Below are positions 49,304-57,072 of a DNA stretch of 58,097 nucleotides, in pieces (position 1 is the stretch's first letter; each line of letters starts with the position of its first letter). The stretch comes from a virus, in IMG/VR virus record IMGVR_UViG_3300044684_000351, positions 1 to 58,097 of that record; one strand, written 5' to 3'. Position numbers and translations under genes: made by a program. The notes under the pieces were generated by a model, which did no database searches, was not told where the DNA came from, and was given only the letters and a program-made list of their open reading frames with translations.

Positions 49304-49936
49304 ATGCGTGTCTCAATTCGTAAACATCAAGGCGGCGAAAATCCGCGCATTAATTTTTCATTAACTTCTGTCGAACGCGACTATCTTTTCAAAAACGCCG
49401 AGAAAATTTCTAACAAAGTTATTTTCTTTACGCGCAATTCAGAACTTTTTATTCGTCGCGCCGAAGTTGGCGAAGAAGGTGCGTTAGCCTTAACTAAAAA
49501 TACTTCACAAAATAAAAACTACATATACTATGCTTTCAACATCACTTTTAAGCACTACGCACATTGGAAAATTGGCGCGCTCACAGAATGTGCCTCACAC
49601 AAAGTTGAAGAAAAGCAACTTTTAATTAATGGCGTGCCGCACTACGTTGTGCCAATCCGTATGCTTTATATGGATTTGCCTGAAAAAGTAAGTGTGAAAG
49701 CGGCGGCGCTTGAGCAACCTAAACTAAAGCAATGTACCGCAGAACCTCTTTACAGGCCTCAAGAACATCCGCCATCACCTGTGCGTAAAATTACGCCGCC
49801 GGCAGCCCCGCAAAACGTTACCCTCAACGATTTGAAGTCCGCAATTGATTTATGTAACAACTATGCGCGAGAATGCGGCGCGGAACTTTTCGTTGAAGAA
49901 AACAAGCTTCGCGCGAAAATCATGACTATCTTGTAA
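49304..49936 (+). CDS. Hypothetical protein (210 aa)
   Basis: AAGGAGAAT precedes the ATG. A basic, beta-rich N-terminal domain (VSIRKHQGGENPRINFSL), a Pro-rich linker, and a short helical C-terminal segment (LKSAIDLCNNYARE). Perhaps a DNA-binding or MIT-like accessory protein of the helicase. No family found. Confidence 0.66.
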   Translation: MRVSIRKHQGGENPRINFSLTSVERDYLFKNAEKISNKVIFFTRNSELFIRRAEVGEEGALALTKNTSQNKNYIYYAFNITFKHYAHWKIGALTECASHKVEEKQLLINGVPHYVVPIRMLYMDLPEKVSVKAAALEQPKLKQCTAEPLYRPQEHPPSPVRKITPPAAPQNVTLNDLKSAIDLCNNYARECGAELFVEENKLRAKIMTIL

Positions 49937-49949
49937 AGGAAAATTTTCA

Positions 49950-50231
49950 ATGGACCTCCCTTACACCTATTCCCCTTCTTCTCTCGACTACGACATAGAA
50001 ATCCTAGTCGATTTTCGTTGCACTTGGGGCGGTTATTCGGGCAGTTATGATAGTCCGCCCGAAGGCCCGGAATTTGAAATCAATGGAATTTTCTACGAAA
50101 AAGAAAATCAAAAGCTTTCCTTGGAAGAAGAAAAGAAACTTATTGAATTTCTCTCCCACGATCAAAATTTTTATGAAAGAATGTGCGAGAGGTATTGGGA
50201 TGAAAGTTATGATCAACCGGAGTATGAGTAA
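49950..50231 (+). CDS. Acidic hypothetical protein (93 aa)
   Basis: Very acidic and Tyr-rich, with DIEILVDFRCTWGGYSGSYD and an EEEKKLIEFL helix. The charge pattern could mimic DNA. Next gene starts directly after its stop. A DNA-mimic role is a guess only. Confidence 0.6.
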   Translation: MDLPYTYSPSSLDYDIEILVDFRCTWGGYSGSYDSPPEGPEFEINGIFYEKENQKLSLEEEKKLIEFLSHDQNFYERMCERYWDESYDQPEYE

Positions 50232-50522
50232 ATGAAAATCAATTTCACCACCGCCGAAATCGAACAAATTATCGCCGAATACGTCGATGAAAAGTTCAAC
50301 CTTCAAAACAAAAACATCGAAGTAAAGTACGATAAATACGCGACGGAGCCGTTTCAAATTGAAGTGACGGATATGGAAAGTCCCGTAGAACTTCAAATGA
50401 AATCGACCAAAGGAACATCAAAAAGAGGGCTTACTTCCGCGCATAAACCAACCTCAGATTTATCCGGGCTTAATTCCGAAACTACTAATCGTCCCGAAAA
50501 TATTGGTCGTCTTCCCTATTAA
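50232..50522 (+). CDS. Hypothetical protein (96 aa)
   Basis: N-terminal strand/helix (INFTTAEIEQIIAEYVDEKF), a beta segment, then a Ser/Thr/Lys-rich unstructured tail. There is resemblance to small phage proteins whose first 40 residues form an alpha/beta dimer. Unknown. Confidence 0.62.
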   Translation: MKINFTTAEIEQIIAEYVDEKFNLQNKNIEVKYDKYATEPFQIEVTDMESPVELQMKSTKGTSKRGLTSAHKPTSDLSGLNSETTNRPENIGRLPY

Positions 50523-50534
50523 GGAACCCTTTCC

Positions 50535-50912
50535 ATGCAAACTTTCACCGCGCCAATCGTGGGCATGTACTATCGCCCGCCCGCAAAAGTAATCCTTTCC
50601 TTTCTTCAAGCCGGGTCCGACCTCACACTTCAACGTGAGCCCGAAAATCCTTACGACGCCAACGCTGTTATGGTTTTGGCAAACGTAAATCAAATTTCAG
50701 AAAGCTTGCACACGGCCCTTGCCGAAGCCGCCGCGCCGTTCGGGTTTGAACTTAATGAACTTCTTGAACAAGGCGATTGGCATTTGGGTTATATTGGCCG
50801 TGAATTTGCCGTCCACTTGGCAAAACTTCTCGACGACAATCCATCTTACACCTGCACTCTCAAATTCAACTTTGAAAACAAACCCCTCGCCGAAATCGAA
50901 ATGGAAATTTGA
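50535..50912 (+). CDS. HIRAN-domain protein (125 aa)
   Basis: Starts QTFTAPIVGMYYRPP, then LQREPENPYDANAVMV and WHLGYIGREFAVHLA: the HIRAN pattern, which binds 3' ends of single-stranded DNA in proteins such as HLTF and stand-alone bacterial forms. It may guide repair or replication enzymes to DNA ends. It lies downstream of the SF1 helicase, a common partner. Confidence 0.78.
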   Translation: MQTFTAPIVGMYYRPPAKVILSFLQAGSDLTLQREPENPYDANAVMVLANVNQISESLHTALAEAAAPFGFELNELLEQGDWHLGYIGREFAVHLAKLLDDNPSYTCTLKFNFENKPLAEIEMEI

Positions 50913-50916
50913 AAGG

Positions 50917-50940
50917 GAGAGGGAGGTAGCAATGCCTCCC
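50917..50940 (+). promoter_or_regulatory. Hairpin masking a ribosome binding site and start
   Basis: GGGAGG and CCTCCC pair around the loop TAGCAATG, which contains the start codon of the next gene; GGGAGG is also its Shine-Dalgarno sequence. It could be a translation switch, or simply a short terminator after the HIRAN gene. Confidence 0.45.
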
Positions 50941-51183
50941 ATTTCTTACATGAAAATAGAATTAAATTTGCAATGGCGAGATTATGGCCATTATGATAAA
51001 ATTTTATGTTGCGGAGATTTTGCATTCGCAACTGCATGTAATTCAGGATATCCATTTGAAGATTATGTTGCAACATTAATTAATTTACATAAATATCCTA
51101 GTTGCCAAACGATTGGCAGATTTGATACATTAGAAGAAACTATGAAATTCATAGAAGATCAAATTAAGGTTTATTTAAAATGA
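50932..51183 (+). CDS. Hypothetical protein (83 aa)
   Basis: The start is placed at the ATG inside the hairpin because of its ideal GGGAGG; another ATG six codons later is possible. The protein is Tyr/His-rich with three cysteines and a C-terminal helix (ETMKFIEDQIKVYLK). Unknown. Confidence 0.6.
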   Translation: MPPISYMKIELNLQWRDYGHYDKILCCGDFAFATACNSGYPFEDYVATLINLHKYPSCQTIGRFDTLEETMKFIEDQIKVYLK

Positions 51184-51389
51184 AATACTCAAAAGAAAAT
51201 CTTCAAGCAATTCTCAACGACGGCGCGGCCTCCCAGAAAATCCTAACCGGCCCCGCCGAAGCAATGCGTTGCTTGTCCTTCGCTTTGCGCCGCGAGCGTA
51301 AGCGCCGCGCCTACTCCTGTTCTATTTCTTTTAAAGAAGATGGACAGTTAGGCCATATTATACTTAATCCGCGCGTGGAGGTACTGTAA
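51180..51389 (+). CDS. Hypothetical protein (69 aa)
   Basis: It overlaps the previous stop by four bases. A helical N-terminal half with RCLSFALRRERKRR basic patch and a beta C-terminus, perhaps a small RNA- or DNA-binding protein. Confidence 0.62.
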   Translation: MKYSKENLQAILNDGAASQKILTGPAEAMRCLSFALRRERKRRAYSCSISFKEDGQLGHIILNPRVEVL

Positions 51390-51390
51390 A

Positions 51391-51570
51391 ATGTTACAAA
51401 ATGATATTAATCAAATTGCAGATGTAAAAAGAAAATTAGCTATAGCTAAAAATTGTGTTGAAGATTTAGATGATTGGAGTGGTGCCGCAATACGTGAAGG
51501 AATAAAATTAATTGATAAACTTTATAATATGATATTAGAATATGAACATGAATTGGGTATATTTGAATGA
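51391..51570 (+). CDS. Small helical protein (59 aa)
   Basis: GGAGG lies upstream of the ATG. Acidic, Ile/Leu/Lys-rich helices; AT-rich codons. The stop overlaps the next start (ATGA). Unknown. Confidence 0.62.
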   Translation: MLQNDINQIADVKRKLAIAKNCVEDLDDWSGAAIREGIKLIDKLYNMILEYEHELGIFE

Positions 51571-51920
51571 AAAACGGCATCGAGTACCGCACCGAATGCG
51601 GCTATAAATTTCGTATTAGAAAAGTTGTAGAAGGAGGGTATGAAAGTTTGGTAAAAATACCAGATCCTTACGTAAAAGGAGAATTTGTTTATAACAATGT
51701 TAGACATTTAAAAGTTACTACTTATCGTATTTCCTTCAATAATAAACTTCTCTCCTCCGCATTGTCTCTTAAACGCGCCCGCGAAGTTTGCAAATATCTT
51801 GGATACAAACTTTGGAAAAGTCACCTGGATTTTATCGCACGCGCAGATTTTGAAACTTATTTAAAGTTAAAGTCGGTAGAGGCGTGGGCCGACTATGCTG
51901 CATTGCAGCATGACAATTGA
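51567..51920 (+). CDS. Hypothetical protein (117 aa)
   Basis: A basic alpha/beta protein with strand TECGYKFRIRKVVEGGYES and AP2-like alternation (TYRISFNNKLLSSALSLKRA REVCKYLGY, split here), resembling the core of AP2/integrase-type DNA-binding folds. That likeness is weak. No catalytic motif. Confidence 0.6.
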   Translation: MKNGIEYRTECGYKFRIRKVVEGGYESLVKIPDPYVKGEFVYNNVRHLKVTTYRISFNNKLLSSALSLKRAREVCKYLGYKLWKSHLDFIARADFETYLKLKSVEAWADYAALQHDN

Positions 51921-52013
51921 CACAATTCACTAAGACCCATCGCCGCCCACTTTCCTCTGGACAGGTCCTACGCGATGACACATAATGATCACAGCTTAAG
52001 GGGGAACCAATCG

Positions 52014-52130
52014 ATGCTTGACGATGACGACGAGTACCCGCCAACCTCCTACGCGGACGGCGCGGCCTTTTTCTTGATCATCGGCGCAATCATTCTTGGC
52101 GTTAGCCTCTACAACTGGATGTATTCCTGA
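52014..52130 (+). CDS. Micro membrane protein (38 aa)
   Basis: GGGGGAAC precedes the ATG. A very acidic start (LDDDDEYPP) and one C-terminal membrane helix (AAFFLIIGAIILGVSLYNW). GC-richer than its neighbours. Its stop overlaps the next start. Confidence 0.6.
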   Translation: MLDDDDEYPPTSYADGAAFFLIIGAIILGVSLYNWMYS

Positions 52131-52375
52131 TGGACCTTTCCGAATACATTCAAATTCTCCTTCAAGCGCTTTCCGAAGATTTCGGCGTGCGCATCCAATC
52201 GCCAGACATTCTCCGCCTCAAAGCGCGTCTTTACGCCGCCATTCAAACCGACAAAGACACATTCGGTTGCCTCTCAATCCGTACTTCTCAAACGGACCCT
52301 CAAGGTGAAATTTGGGTGGTGAAAGTAAAAGAGCCGACCGGCCCTAAAATTTCTTCTTTGGAGTTTGAGCCGTGA
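52130..52375 (+). CDS. Hypothetical protein (81 aa)
   Basis: A GC-rich gene for a small alpha/beta protein (SEYIQILLQALSEDFGVRIQ first helix, then FGCLSIRTSQ strand). There is four-base overlap with the next GTG start. Unknown. Confidence 0.63.
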   Translation: MDLSEYIQILLQALSEDFGVRIQSPDILRLKARLYAAIQTDKDTFGCLSIRTSQTDPQGEIWVVKVKEPTGPKISSLEFEP

Positions 52376-52536
52376 ATGAAGATTATATTGATTTAGCATC
52401 CGACATTGTTGATGAGCTTGTTGAATTTATCACACAATACACCGGAATTAATACTGAATGGGCGTTATTGTCAGATTTTGAACAAGATCAAGCACTTAGG
52501 GCAATGAAAACAATTGTTGAGAAATACCTAATGTAG
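52372..52536 (+). CDS. Small acidic protein (54 aa)
   Basis: GTG start with TTGGAG upstream; an ATG in another frame gives only a few codons. Acidic helical sequence (LASDIVDELVEFITQYTG). Unknown. Confidence 0.58.
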   Translation: MNEDYIDLASDIVDELVEFITQYTGINTEWALLSDFEQDQALRAMKTIVEKYLM

Positions 52537-52546
52537 GAATTTAGCC

Positions 52547-52636
52547 GTGAAAAATTTCAAACTGGACTTTTCACACTTTCTTCTCTTTTCCTCAATAATT
52601 TGCCTGATTTACGCCGTATGCAAGACCCACCTTTAA
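52547..52636 (+). CDS. Micro membrane peptide (29 aa), overlapping the regulator gene
   Basis: GTG start with TAGGA upstream. One hydrophobic helix (FLLFSSIICLIYAVC). It overlaps the start of the next gene by 19 bases, so it may serve as a translational leader. Confidence 0.42.
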   Translation: MKNFKLDFSHFLLFSSIICLIYAVCKTHL

Positions 52637-53001
52637 ACGTCAAAAAGACTTTCATAAAAATCGGCGCGTGGCAGGATACATTAATTTTTGAAAACGAAGA
52701 AAGAACTTTAACACATTTTGAAAGCGCGATAATTTGGGCGCTTATGTCGCATCGCACTTTAAATACGATGGACCTAGCAGAAATAATTTACCACACAGTT
52801 AATAACTTTCCAGAAACGTGGCCGAAATGCATTCATATATTCATTACGCGGTTGCGCCGTAAACTTCTCGGAACGGGCTGGATGATTTACGCAATCGGCC
52901 ATCTCGGATACAGACTTGAACGTCAGGACGGCGATAAAATTCCAGGCTGTCGTGCGACAAAACTTAAAAAATATTGGCAAAAAGGGGAATTGGTAAAATG
53001 A
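52618..53001 (+). CDS. Winged-helix transcription regulator, OmpR/PhoB-type DNA-binding domain
   Basis: A 127-residue protein from the first ATG. It is essentially one PhoB-type effector domain: beta sheet, then LTHFESAIIWALMSH, the positioning helix MDLAEIIYHTV, recognition helix region CIHIFITRLRRKLLG and wing hairpin IYAIGHLGYRLE. There is no receiver domain, so activity is not controlled by phosphorylation. It probably switches phage or host genes. Confidence 0.75.
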   Translation: MQDPPLNVKKTFIKIGAWQDTLIFENEERTLTHFESAIIWALMSHRTLNTMDLAEIIYHTVNNFPETWPKCIHIFITRLRRKLLGTGWMIYAIGHLGYRLERQDGDKIPGCRATKLKKYWQKGELVK

Positions 53002-53159
53002 AAATAATTCTTGATAAATACGAAAAAGAAGAAATTGCAAATGAAATTACCGCAGAAATATTTAATGATTATTTAATTAAAATTGAAGATATTGAAAATA
53101 TTATTGACCCAGGTCAAATGCGTTATATAATTTTTCAACATTTAACGGATTTCTTTTAA
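52998..53159 (+). CDS. Small acidic protein (53 aa)
   Basis: The ATG overlaps the regulator stop. Ile/Glu/Asp-rich helices, AT-rich codons. No family. The coupling suggests it could modulate the regulator, which is speculative. Confidence 0.6.
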   Translation: MKIILDKYEKEEIANEITAEIFNDYLIKIEDIENIIDPGQMRYIIFQHLTDFF

Positions 53160-53160
53160 T

Positions 53161-53340
53161 ATGCCCCGCCTTGAAGAAGAAGAATTAACGCGCATTCACG
53201 TTCAACTTTTTACCGAGGATAAACTAATTCTCGATAATCTGTACGGCGACAACATCGGAACTTCCCGCGCCGTGCGCCGCATTGTCCGCGCGTTTATTGA
53301 AGAAAACAAATCTGAGATTGCAAAGGGGTTGACGCCGTGA
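53161..53340 (+). CDS. Ribbon-helix-helix-like protein (59 aa)
   Basis: Pattern of a small RHH regulator: strand TRIHVQLF, helix TEDKLILDNLYG, turn, then helix SRAVRRIVRAFIEEN. The predicted strand residues are polar-alternating as for operator contact. It is followed by an overlapping GTG start. The fold is inferred from pattern. Confidence 0.6.
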   Translation: MPRLEEEELTRIHVQLFTEDKLILDNLYGDNIGTSRAVRRIVRAFIEENKSEIAKGLTP

Positions 53341-53534
53341 AAGACATTCTATGGTTTTGCCGCGATAAACTTGAGGCCGCGTTCTTTGAGCTTGATGATA
53401 TTGTCGTCGCTCTCGCGCCCGACGCGCCGCAAAAGATGATGGACGCATGGAACGCCCTTCATGACCTTATGACACCCGAATTTCTCGCCAAGCGCGACAA
53501 GCTTCGCGGTTTTAATGAAAGCGCCGCCGAATGA
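53337..53534 (+). CDS. Hypothetical protein (65 aa)
   Basis: GTG start overlapping the preceding stop. Helical, Asp/Ala/Leu-rich (LEAAFFELDDIVVALAPDAP). GC-rich. Overlaps the next gene by four bases. Unknown. Confidence 0.6.
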   Translation: MKDILWFCRDKLEAAFFELDDIVVALAPDAPQKMMDAWNALHDLMTPEFLAKRDKLRGFNESAAE

Positions 53535-53791
53535 CCGACGCGCCGCAAATCAACCCCGTTGAAGGTCTTCTTGCCCTATCCGAAGCCTCTTCATCATCCT
53601 TGGATGAGTTTTTCTCAAAAGACCCTCTTCAACTTCAAGAACGCGAAATTGACAAAATAGTTGAAGAATACCGCAAAATGCGTGGCCGTTGGGCACAAGC
53701 AGAACTGGCCGGAAAAAAGAGCCTTCCTAAGAAAGAAATTCCAAAGGCCCTTCAACAACCAAAAGCAAAAGCGGCGGATATGGAGTTTTGA
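53531..53791 (+). CDS. Hypothetical acid-tailed protein (86 aa)
   Basis: A Ser/Glu-rich helical chain with a basic linker (KKSLPKKEIPKALQQ) and the tail AADMEF. The tail resembles those of three other proteins here and the protein-docking tip of SSB proteins. Unknown partner. Confidence 0.62.
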   Translation: MTDAPQINPVEGLLALSEASSSSLDEFFSKDPLQLQEREIDKIVEEYRKMRGRWAQAELAGKKSLPKKEIPKALQQPKAKAADMEF

Positions 53792-53793
53792 TT

Positions 53794-53991
53794 ATGGAAA
53801 ATACATTTTCAGATATGACAAATTTTTTAAAAGAAACTTATGGTGACGATCTTAGCGGATGTATTATTGTAATTGACGAAAATAGACAAGTAGTAGTTTT
53901 AACAAATTTCACCGAAGAACAAATGTGTGTAGCGGCTACTGTACTTACAACTAAAGCTCAAGAACAATATAGTAAAGTATTAAAAAATTAA
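53794..53991 (+). CDS. Hypothetical protein (65 aa)
   Basis: The ATG after TGGAG is taken as start. An alpha/beta chain with CIIVIDENRQVVVLTNF, a profilin/roadblock-like strand pair, and a C-terminal helix. Unknown. Confidence 0.62.
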   Translation: MENTFSDMTNFLKETYGDDLSGCIIVIDENRQVVVLTNFTEEQMCVAATVLTTKAQEQYSKVLKN

Positions 53992-54005
53992 TTGGAGTTT
54001 TGATC

Positions 54006-54170
54006 ATGGAACCTCAAAATTTAGTCCGCTATGACATTAAAACCGATGATTACATTCCCGTTACCCAAGAATGGATTACCGAAATCCAAAATAAAGTAAC
54101 GGAAATGGCCATTAAAATTAAAAAATTGTCCGAAGAAAAAGAACTTCTCGAAGCGATGTTGAAGGTGTAA
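54006..54170 (+). CDS. Small coiled-coil protein (54 aa)
   Basis: TTGGAG precedes the ATG. The second half is a Lys/Glu/Leu helix (MAIKIKKLSEEKELLEAMLK). Unknown. Confidence 0.62.
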   Translation: MEPQNLVRYDIKTDDYIPVTQEWITEIQNKVTEMAIKIKKLSEEKELLEAMLKV

Positions 54171-54171
54171 A

Positions 54172-54342
54172 ATGTCATCGATTATTATTTGGTATTTATT
54201 AGTTCATTGGGGACAAGGACTTAACTCAATTCCAATGCAGTCAAAAGATGCCTGTTTGAAAGCGATGAAATCTTTCGATCATGTTTATATGTCTGTTAAA
54301 TGTTTAAACACTGAAACTGGCGAAGTTTTGGAATTAAAATAA
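54172..54342 (+). CDS. Small possibly exported protein (56 aa)
   Basis: The first 12 residues are hydrophobic (SSIIIWYLLVHW), then a soluble part with two Cys (DACLKAM ... SVKCL) that could form a disulfide. It may be an uncleaved signal or membrane anchor. Unknown. Confidence 0.58.
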   Translation: MSSIIIWYLLVHWGQGLNSIPMQSKDACLKAMKSFDHVYMSVKCLNTETGEVLELK

Positions 54343-54346
54343 TATT

Positions 54347-55282
54347 ATGCAATTCCCCTGCAATCCTTCATTTTCTCAAACGCTTCCTGGTCTTCAACTC
54401 GCCATCGACAGCACGTCACTCGGCGCGTTCAAGACCTGCTCAAAATATTACTACTATACAATCATCCACGGTTATATTTCCCGTAGCACCAAAATTGACC
54501 TCCTCTTCGGTTTATTGTATCACGCTAGCCTTGAGTGGTTTGACCATAAAATTGCCGAAGGCATGGAATACGAAGAGGCAATTAAAAGCACCGTGCGGCG
54601 CGTCCTTGAACTTACTTGGGATAAGGAAAAGAACAAACCCATTGAAATGGACGACGCTAACAAAAACCGCCCGAATTTGCTCCGTACTGTTATTTGGTAT
54701 TTGGATAAATTTAAAGATGATCAAATTCCAACGGTCATTCTTGCAAACGGCAAGCCGGCAGTGGAATTATCTTTTCGGTTTGAGCTGGACTTTAAATCTT
54801 CCACCAATGAACCTTATTTAATGTGCGGACATCTGGATCGCGTTGTGGAATGGGGAAATAGTAAGAAAATTCTCGATCGCAAAACTACTCGACACACCCT
54901 TGACGACAAATACTATTCTCAATTCTCCCCTCACAACCAATTTTCTTTGTATGATTTTGCGGGTCCTATTGTTTTTGGAGTAAACACTTCTGGCATTGTC
55001 GTAGACGCGGCGCAAATTGCCGTCACCTTTTCTCGCTTTGAGCGCCGCGAAATTTCGCGCGTACCGGCGATTAGAGAAGAGTGGTACAAAGATTTGAAAT
55101 ATTGGCTCGGTCAAATGGACCTTTGCGCGCAAACGCAGCATTGGCCACAAAATGACAAGGCGTGTTTCATGTGCGAATTTAAAAGCGTTTGCTCAAAGCC
55201 TGAAAGCCTCAGAAAGTCCTTTCTCGATGGACAATTTGATAAACGCATTTGGAATCCTTTACAAGTTCGCGGAGATATTTGA
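54347..55282 (+). CDS. PD-(D/E)XK nuclease, RecB/Cas4-like (311 aa)
   Basis: N-terminal helix STSLGAFKTCSKYYYYTIIHGY with the first Cys, then GLLYHASLEW (active-site His), MCGHLDRVV and KKILDRKTT (Asp and Asp-x-Lys), and a downstream NQFSLY. The C-terminal MCEFKSVCSKP adds cysteines for a possible Fe-S cluster as in Cas4/AddB. It probably trims DNA ends for recombination with the Sak4-like ATPase downstream. Confidence 0.87.
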   Translation: MQFPCNPSFSQTLPGLQLAIDSTSLGAFKTCSKYYYYTIIHGYISRSTKIDLLFGLLYHASLEWFDHKIAEGMEYEEAIKSTVRRVLELTWDKEKNKPIEMDDANKNRPNLLRTVIWYLDKFKDDQIPTVILANGKPAVELSFRFELDFKSSTNEPYLMCGHLDRVVEWGNSKKILDRKTTRHTLDDKYYSQFSPHNQFSLYDFAGPIVFGVNTSGIVVDAAQIAVTFSRFERREISRVPAIREEWYKDLKYWLGQMDLCAQTQHWPQNDKACFMCEFKSVCSKPESLRKSFLDGQFDKRIWNPLQVRGDI

Positions 55283-55561
55283 ATGAAAGAAAAATATATC
55301 GATCAACATGTCTCCCCTTGGATGGATTTTGGTATTTGGCCAATTTCAGAACGTAATCCTAATGGCGCGGTAGATATTGTAACAATGGACGGGCAAGGCG
55401 GCTATGACGTTGCCGTATGTGTACCTCAGCCACAAGCTGATCAATTAATGGCAAAGCATAATGAATGTATTAATCATGTTTATGCGCTTGTAAATGCCTT
55501 TGAAGCTGCCGCGCCTGAAGCTTTTAAGAAATTTTGGTATGAGGACCATAAATGGAACTAA
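55283..55561 (+). CDS. Hypothetical protein (92 aa)
   Basis: Starts directly after the nuclease stop. Two halves: a Trp/Pro-rich segment and a helical segment with CVPQPQADQLMAKHNECINH. Resembles small phage proteins of the type that start with a substrate-like GYDVAVCVP strand. Unknown. Confidence 0.62.
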   Translation: MKEKYIDQHVSPWMDFGIWPISERNPNGAVDIVTMDGQGGYDVAVCVPQPQADQLMAKHNECINHVYALVNAFEAAAPEAFKKFWYEDHKWN

Positions 55562-55764
55562 AAGCAATAGAAATTCTCCGTGATAAAAAGATGCTTATGG
55601 AAATGCATCTTGAACAAGTCCAAAGCCAGATTGCGGAAGATGAAAGGTTGTTGCGGAAAGACCACCTTGACGCCGAACAAACTATGCTTGAAATTTCCAA
55701 CATTGAAAACGCGATCGCAATTCTTCAAGAACATTTAGGAGGGCACCAAAATGATCCTAACTGA
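55552..55764 (+). CDS. Coiled-coil protein (70 aa)
   Basis: Nearly the whole chain is a coiled coil (EMHLEQVQSQIAEDERLL). It overlaps genes at both ends. Unknown. Confidence 0.62.
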   Translation: MELKAIEILRDKKMLMEMHLEQVQSQIAEDERLLRKDHLDAEQTMLEISNIENAIAILQEHLGGHQNDPN

Positions 55765-55834
55765 AAAACAAGAGGCGTGCCTCGTCGGATTTGTATTTCT
55801 TTTAGCTTGTATTATTATGGGAATTTTTGCATGA
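55751..55834 (+). CDS. Micro membrane peptide (27 aa)
   Basis: GGAGGGC precedes the ATG inside the end of the previous gene. One hydrophobic helix (CLVGFVFLLACIIMGIFA) after a charged start. Its stop overlaps the next start. Confidence 0.55.
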   Translation: MILTEKQEACLVGFVFLLACIIMGIFA

Positions 55835-56046
55835 TGGAATATACAAAAGATTTTGGAGATGGACGTAAAGTTCATTATAGTTATAACCAACATAAAAGTT
55901 CAAATTCATCCATGTATTATGATGGATGGTTTGAAGGTGATGTAACCTCAGAAGAAATTTATGAAGCAATTGGAGACGGAAGTTGGGGGCATAGAGGCCC
56001 TTATATTCAAGGTAATCGTTTTTATTATATTAAACAAACGGATTAA
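55831..56046 (+). CDS. Hypothetical protein (71 aa)
   Basis: Start at the ATGATG overlapping the previous stop. A Tyr/Gly/Ser-rich small beta protein (YYDGWFEGDVTSEEIYEAIG). Unknown. Confidence 0.6.
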   Translation: MMEYTKDFGDGRKVHYSYNQHKSSNSSMYYDGWFEGDVTSEEIYEAIGDGSWGHRGPYIQGNRFYYIKQTD

Positions 56047-56048
56047 AT

Positions 56049-56954
56049 ATGCCCCCTCTCACAGCACATCATTCCGCGCAAAGCACAAAGCTTCTTCTCG
56101 TAGGCAATTCGGGTGCAGGAAAAACGGGCGCGCTTGCTTCCCTTGCTGCCGCTGGTTATCGTCTTCGAATTATTGATTTAGACAACAAACTCGACGTACT
56201 CAAAAATTTCCTAACGGACCCTTCCTCGCAATATTACAAGCAAAACCCTAAGTGCGCCGAAAACGTGCAATACGTGACCCTCACCGAAACTAAAAAGTCC
56301 GTGGCGGGCCGCATTGTCTCCGCAAAGGCGACAGTTTGGGAAAATATGATGAACCTGCTAAATAATTGGCAGGAGAAAGATGAAAATGGAAATGTGGTAA
56401 CGGACCTCGGCGGGGTTCTTACTTGGGGCGAGAAGGACGTACTTGTCATTGACAGTCTTAGCCGCGCCTCAGTGGCCGCGCTAGACCATCATTTAAAGCT
56501 TAACGGTGCGTTGATGACCGAGCGCACGCAAAACGAAGGGCGGCGAGATATCGGCGCGGCGCAAGATAAAATCAAAAATTTCCTCATGTACCTTGCCGAC
56601 GAAAGCATAAAATGCAACGTTATCATCATTTGCCACATTACAAAGGTTTCTGAAAGTGGATACGGCCCGCAAAATCCCGCTGTCCAAGAAAAAGATGGAA
56701 AAGGACAACATACCGGCGGTTACACTGAGGACATTCTTGGCTTCCCTGCGACCATTGGACGAGCACTTAGCCCTCACGTACCTGAATACTTTCCTAATGT
56801 CTTACACGCCAAGACAACCGGAACAAGAAATTTCATTCACACAAAATCCACCGGCGAAGTCGCGACAATCTGCACCGCGCCGCTAAAAGTTGCGCCGCAA
56901 TACCCTATCGAAACAGGACTTGCGGATTACTTCAAAGCAGTTCGCGGAGAATAA
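56049..56954 (+). CDS. RecA/Sak4-like ATPase (recombination)
   Basis: A 301-residue single-domain P-loop protein: Walker A GNSGAGKTGAL (near residue 20), IIDLDNK, Walker B DVLVIDSLS and IIICHITK strand. This matches phage AAA-type proteins related to Sak4, which anneal single strands with an SSB partner. The neighbours, a PD-(D/E)XK nuclease and a DUF669-like putative SSB, give the usual trio. Family call is by motif. Confidence 0.8.
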   Translation: MPPLTAHHSAQSTKLLLVGNSGAGKTGALASLAAAGYRLRIIDLDNKLDVLKNFLTDPSSQYYKQNPKCAENVQYVTLTETKKSVAGRIVSAKATVWENMMNLLNNWQEKDENGNVVTDLGGVLTWGEKDVLVIDSLSRASVAALDHHLKLNGALMTERTQNEGRRDIGAAQDKIKNFLMYLADESIKCNVIIICHITKVSESGYGPQNPAVQEKDGKGQHTGGYTEDILGFPATIGRALSPHVPEYFPNVLHAKTTGTRNFIHTKSTGEVATICTAPLKVAPQYPIETGLADYFKAVRGE

Positions 56955-56981
56955 TTTAATTAACACGGAGAAATAATTTTT

Positions 56982-57011
56982 ATGACCTAACAATTTTCAT
57001 TAGGATATAAC
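56982..57011 (+). promoter_or_regulatory. Possible promoter with overlapping palindrome
   Basis: TATAAC as -10, with TGACCT 17 bases upstream, and the palindrome CCTAA/TTAGG between them as a possible operator. It lies before the SSB-like gene, whose product is likely needed in quantity. Confidence 0.35.
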
Positions 57012-57072
57012 ATCCACATTGGAAAAGCAAAAACACAAAATTAAACCTAACCTCAACCAAGGAAACACACAA

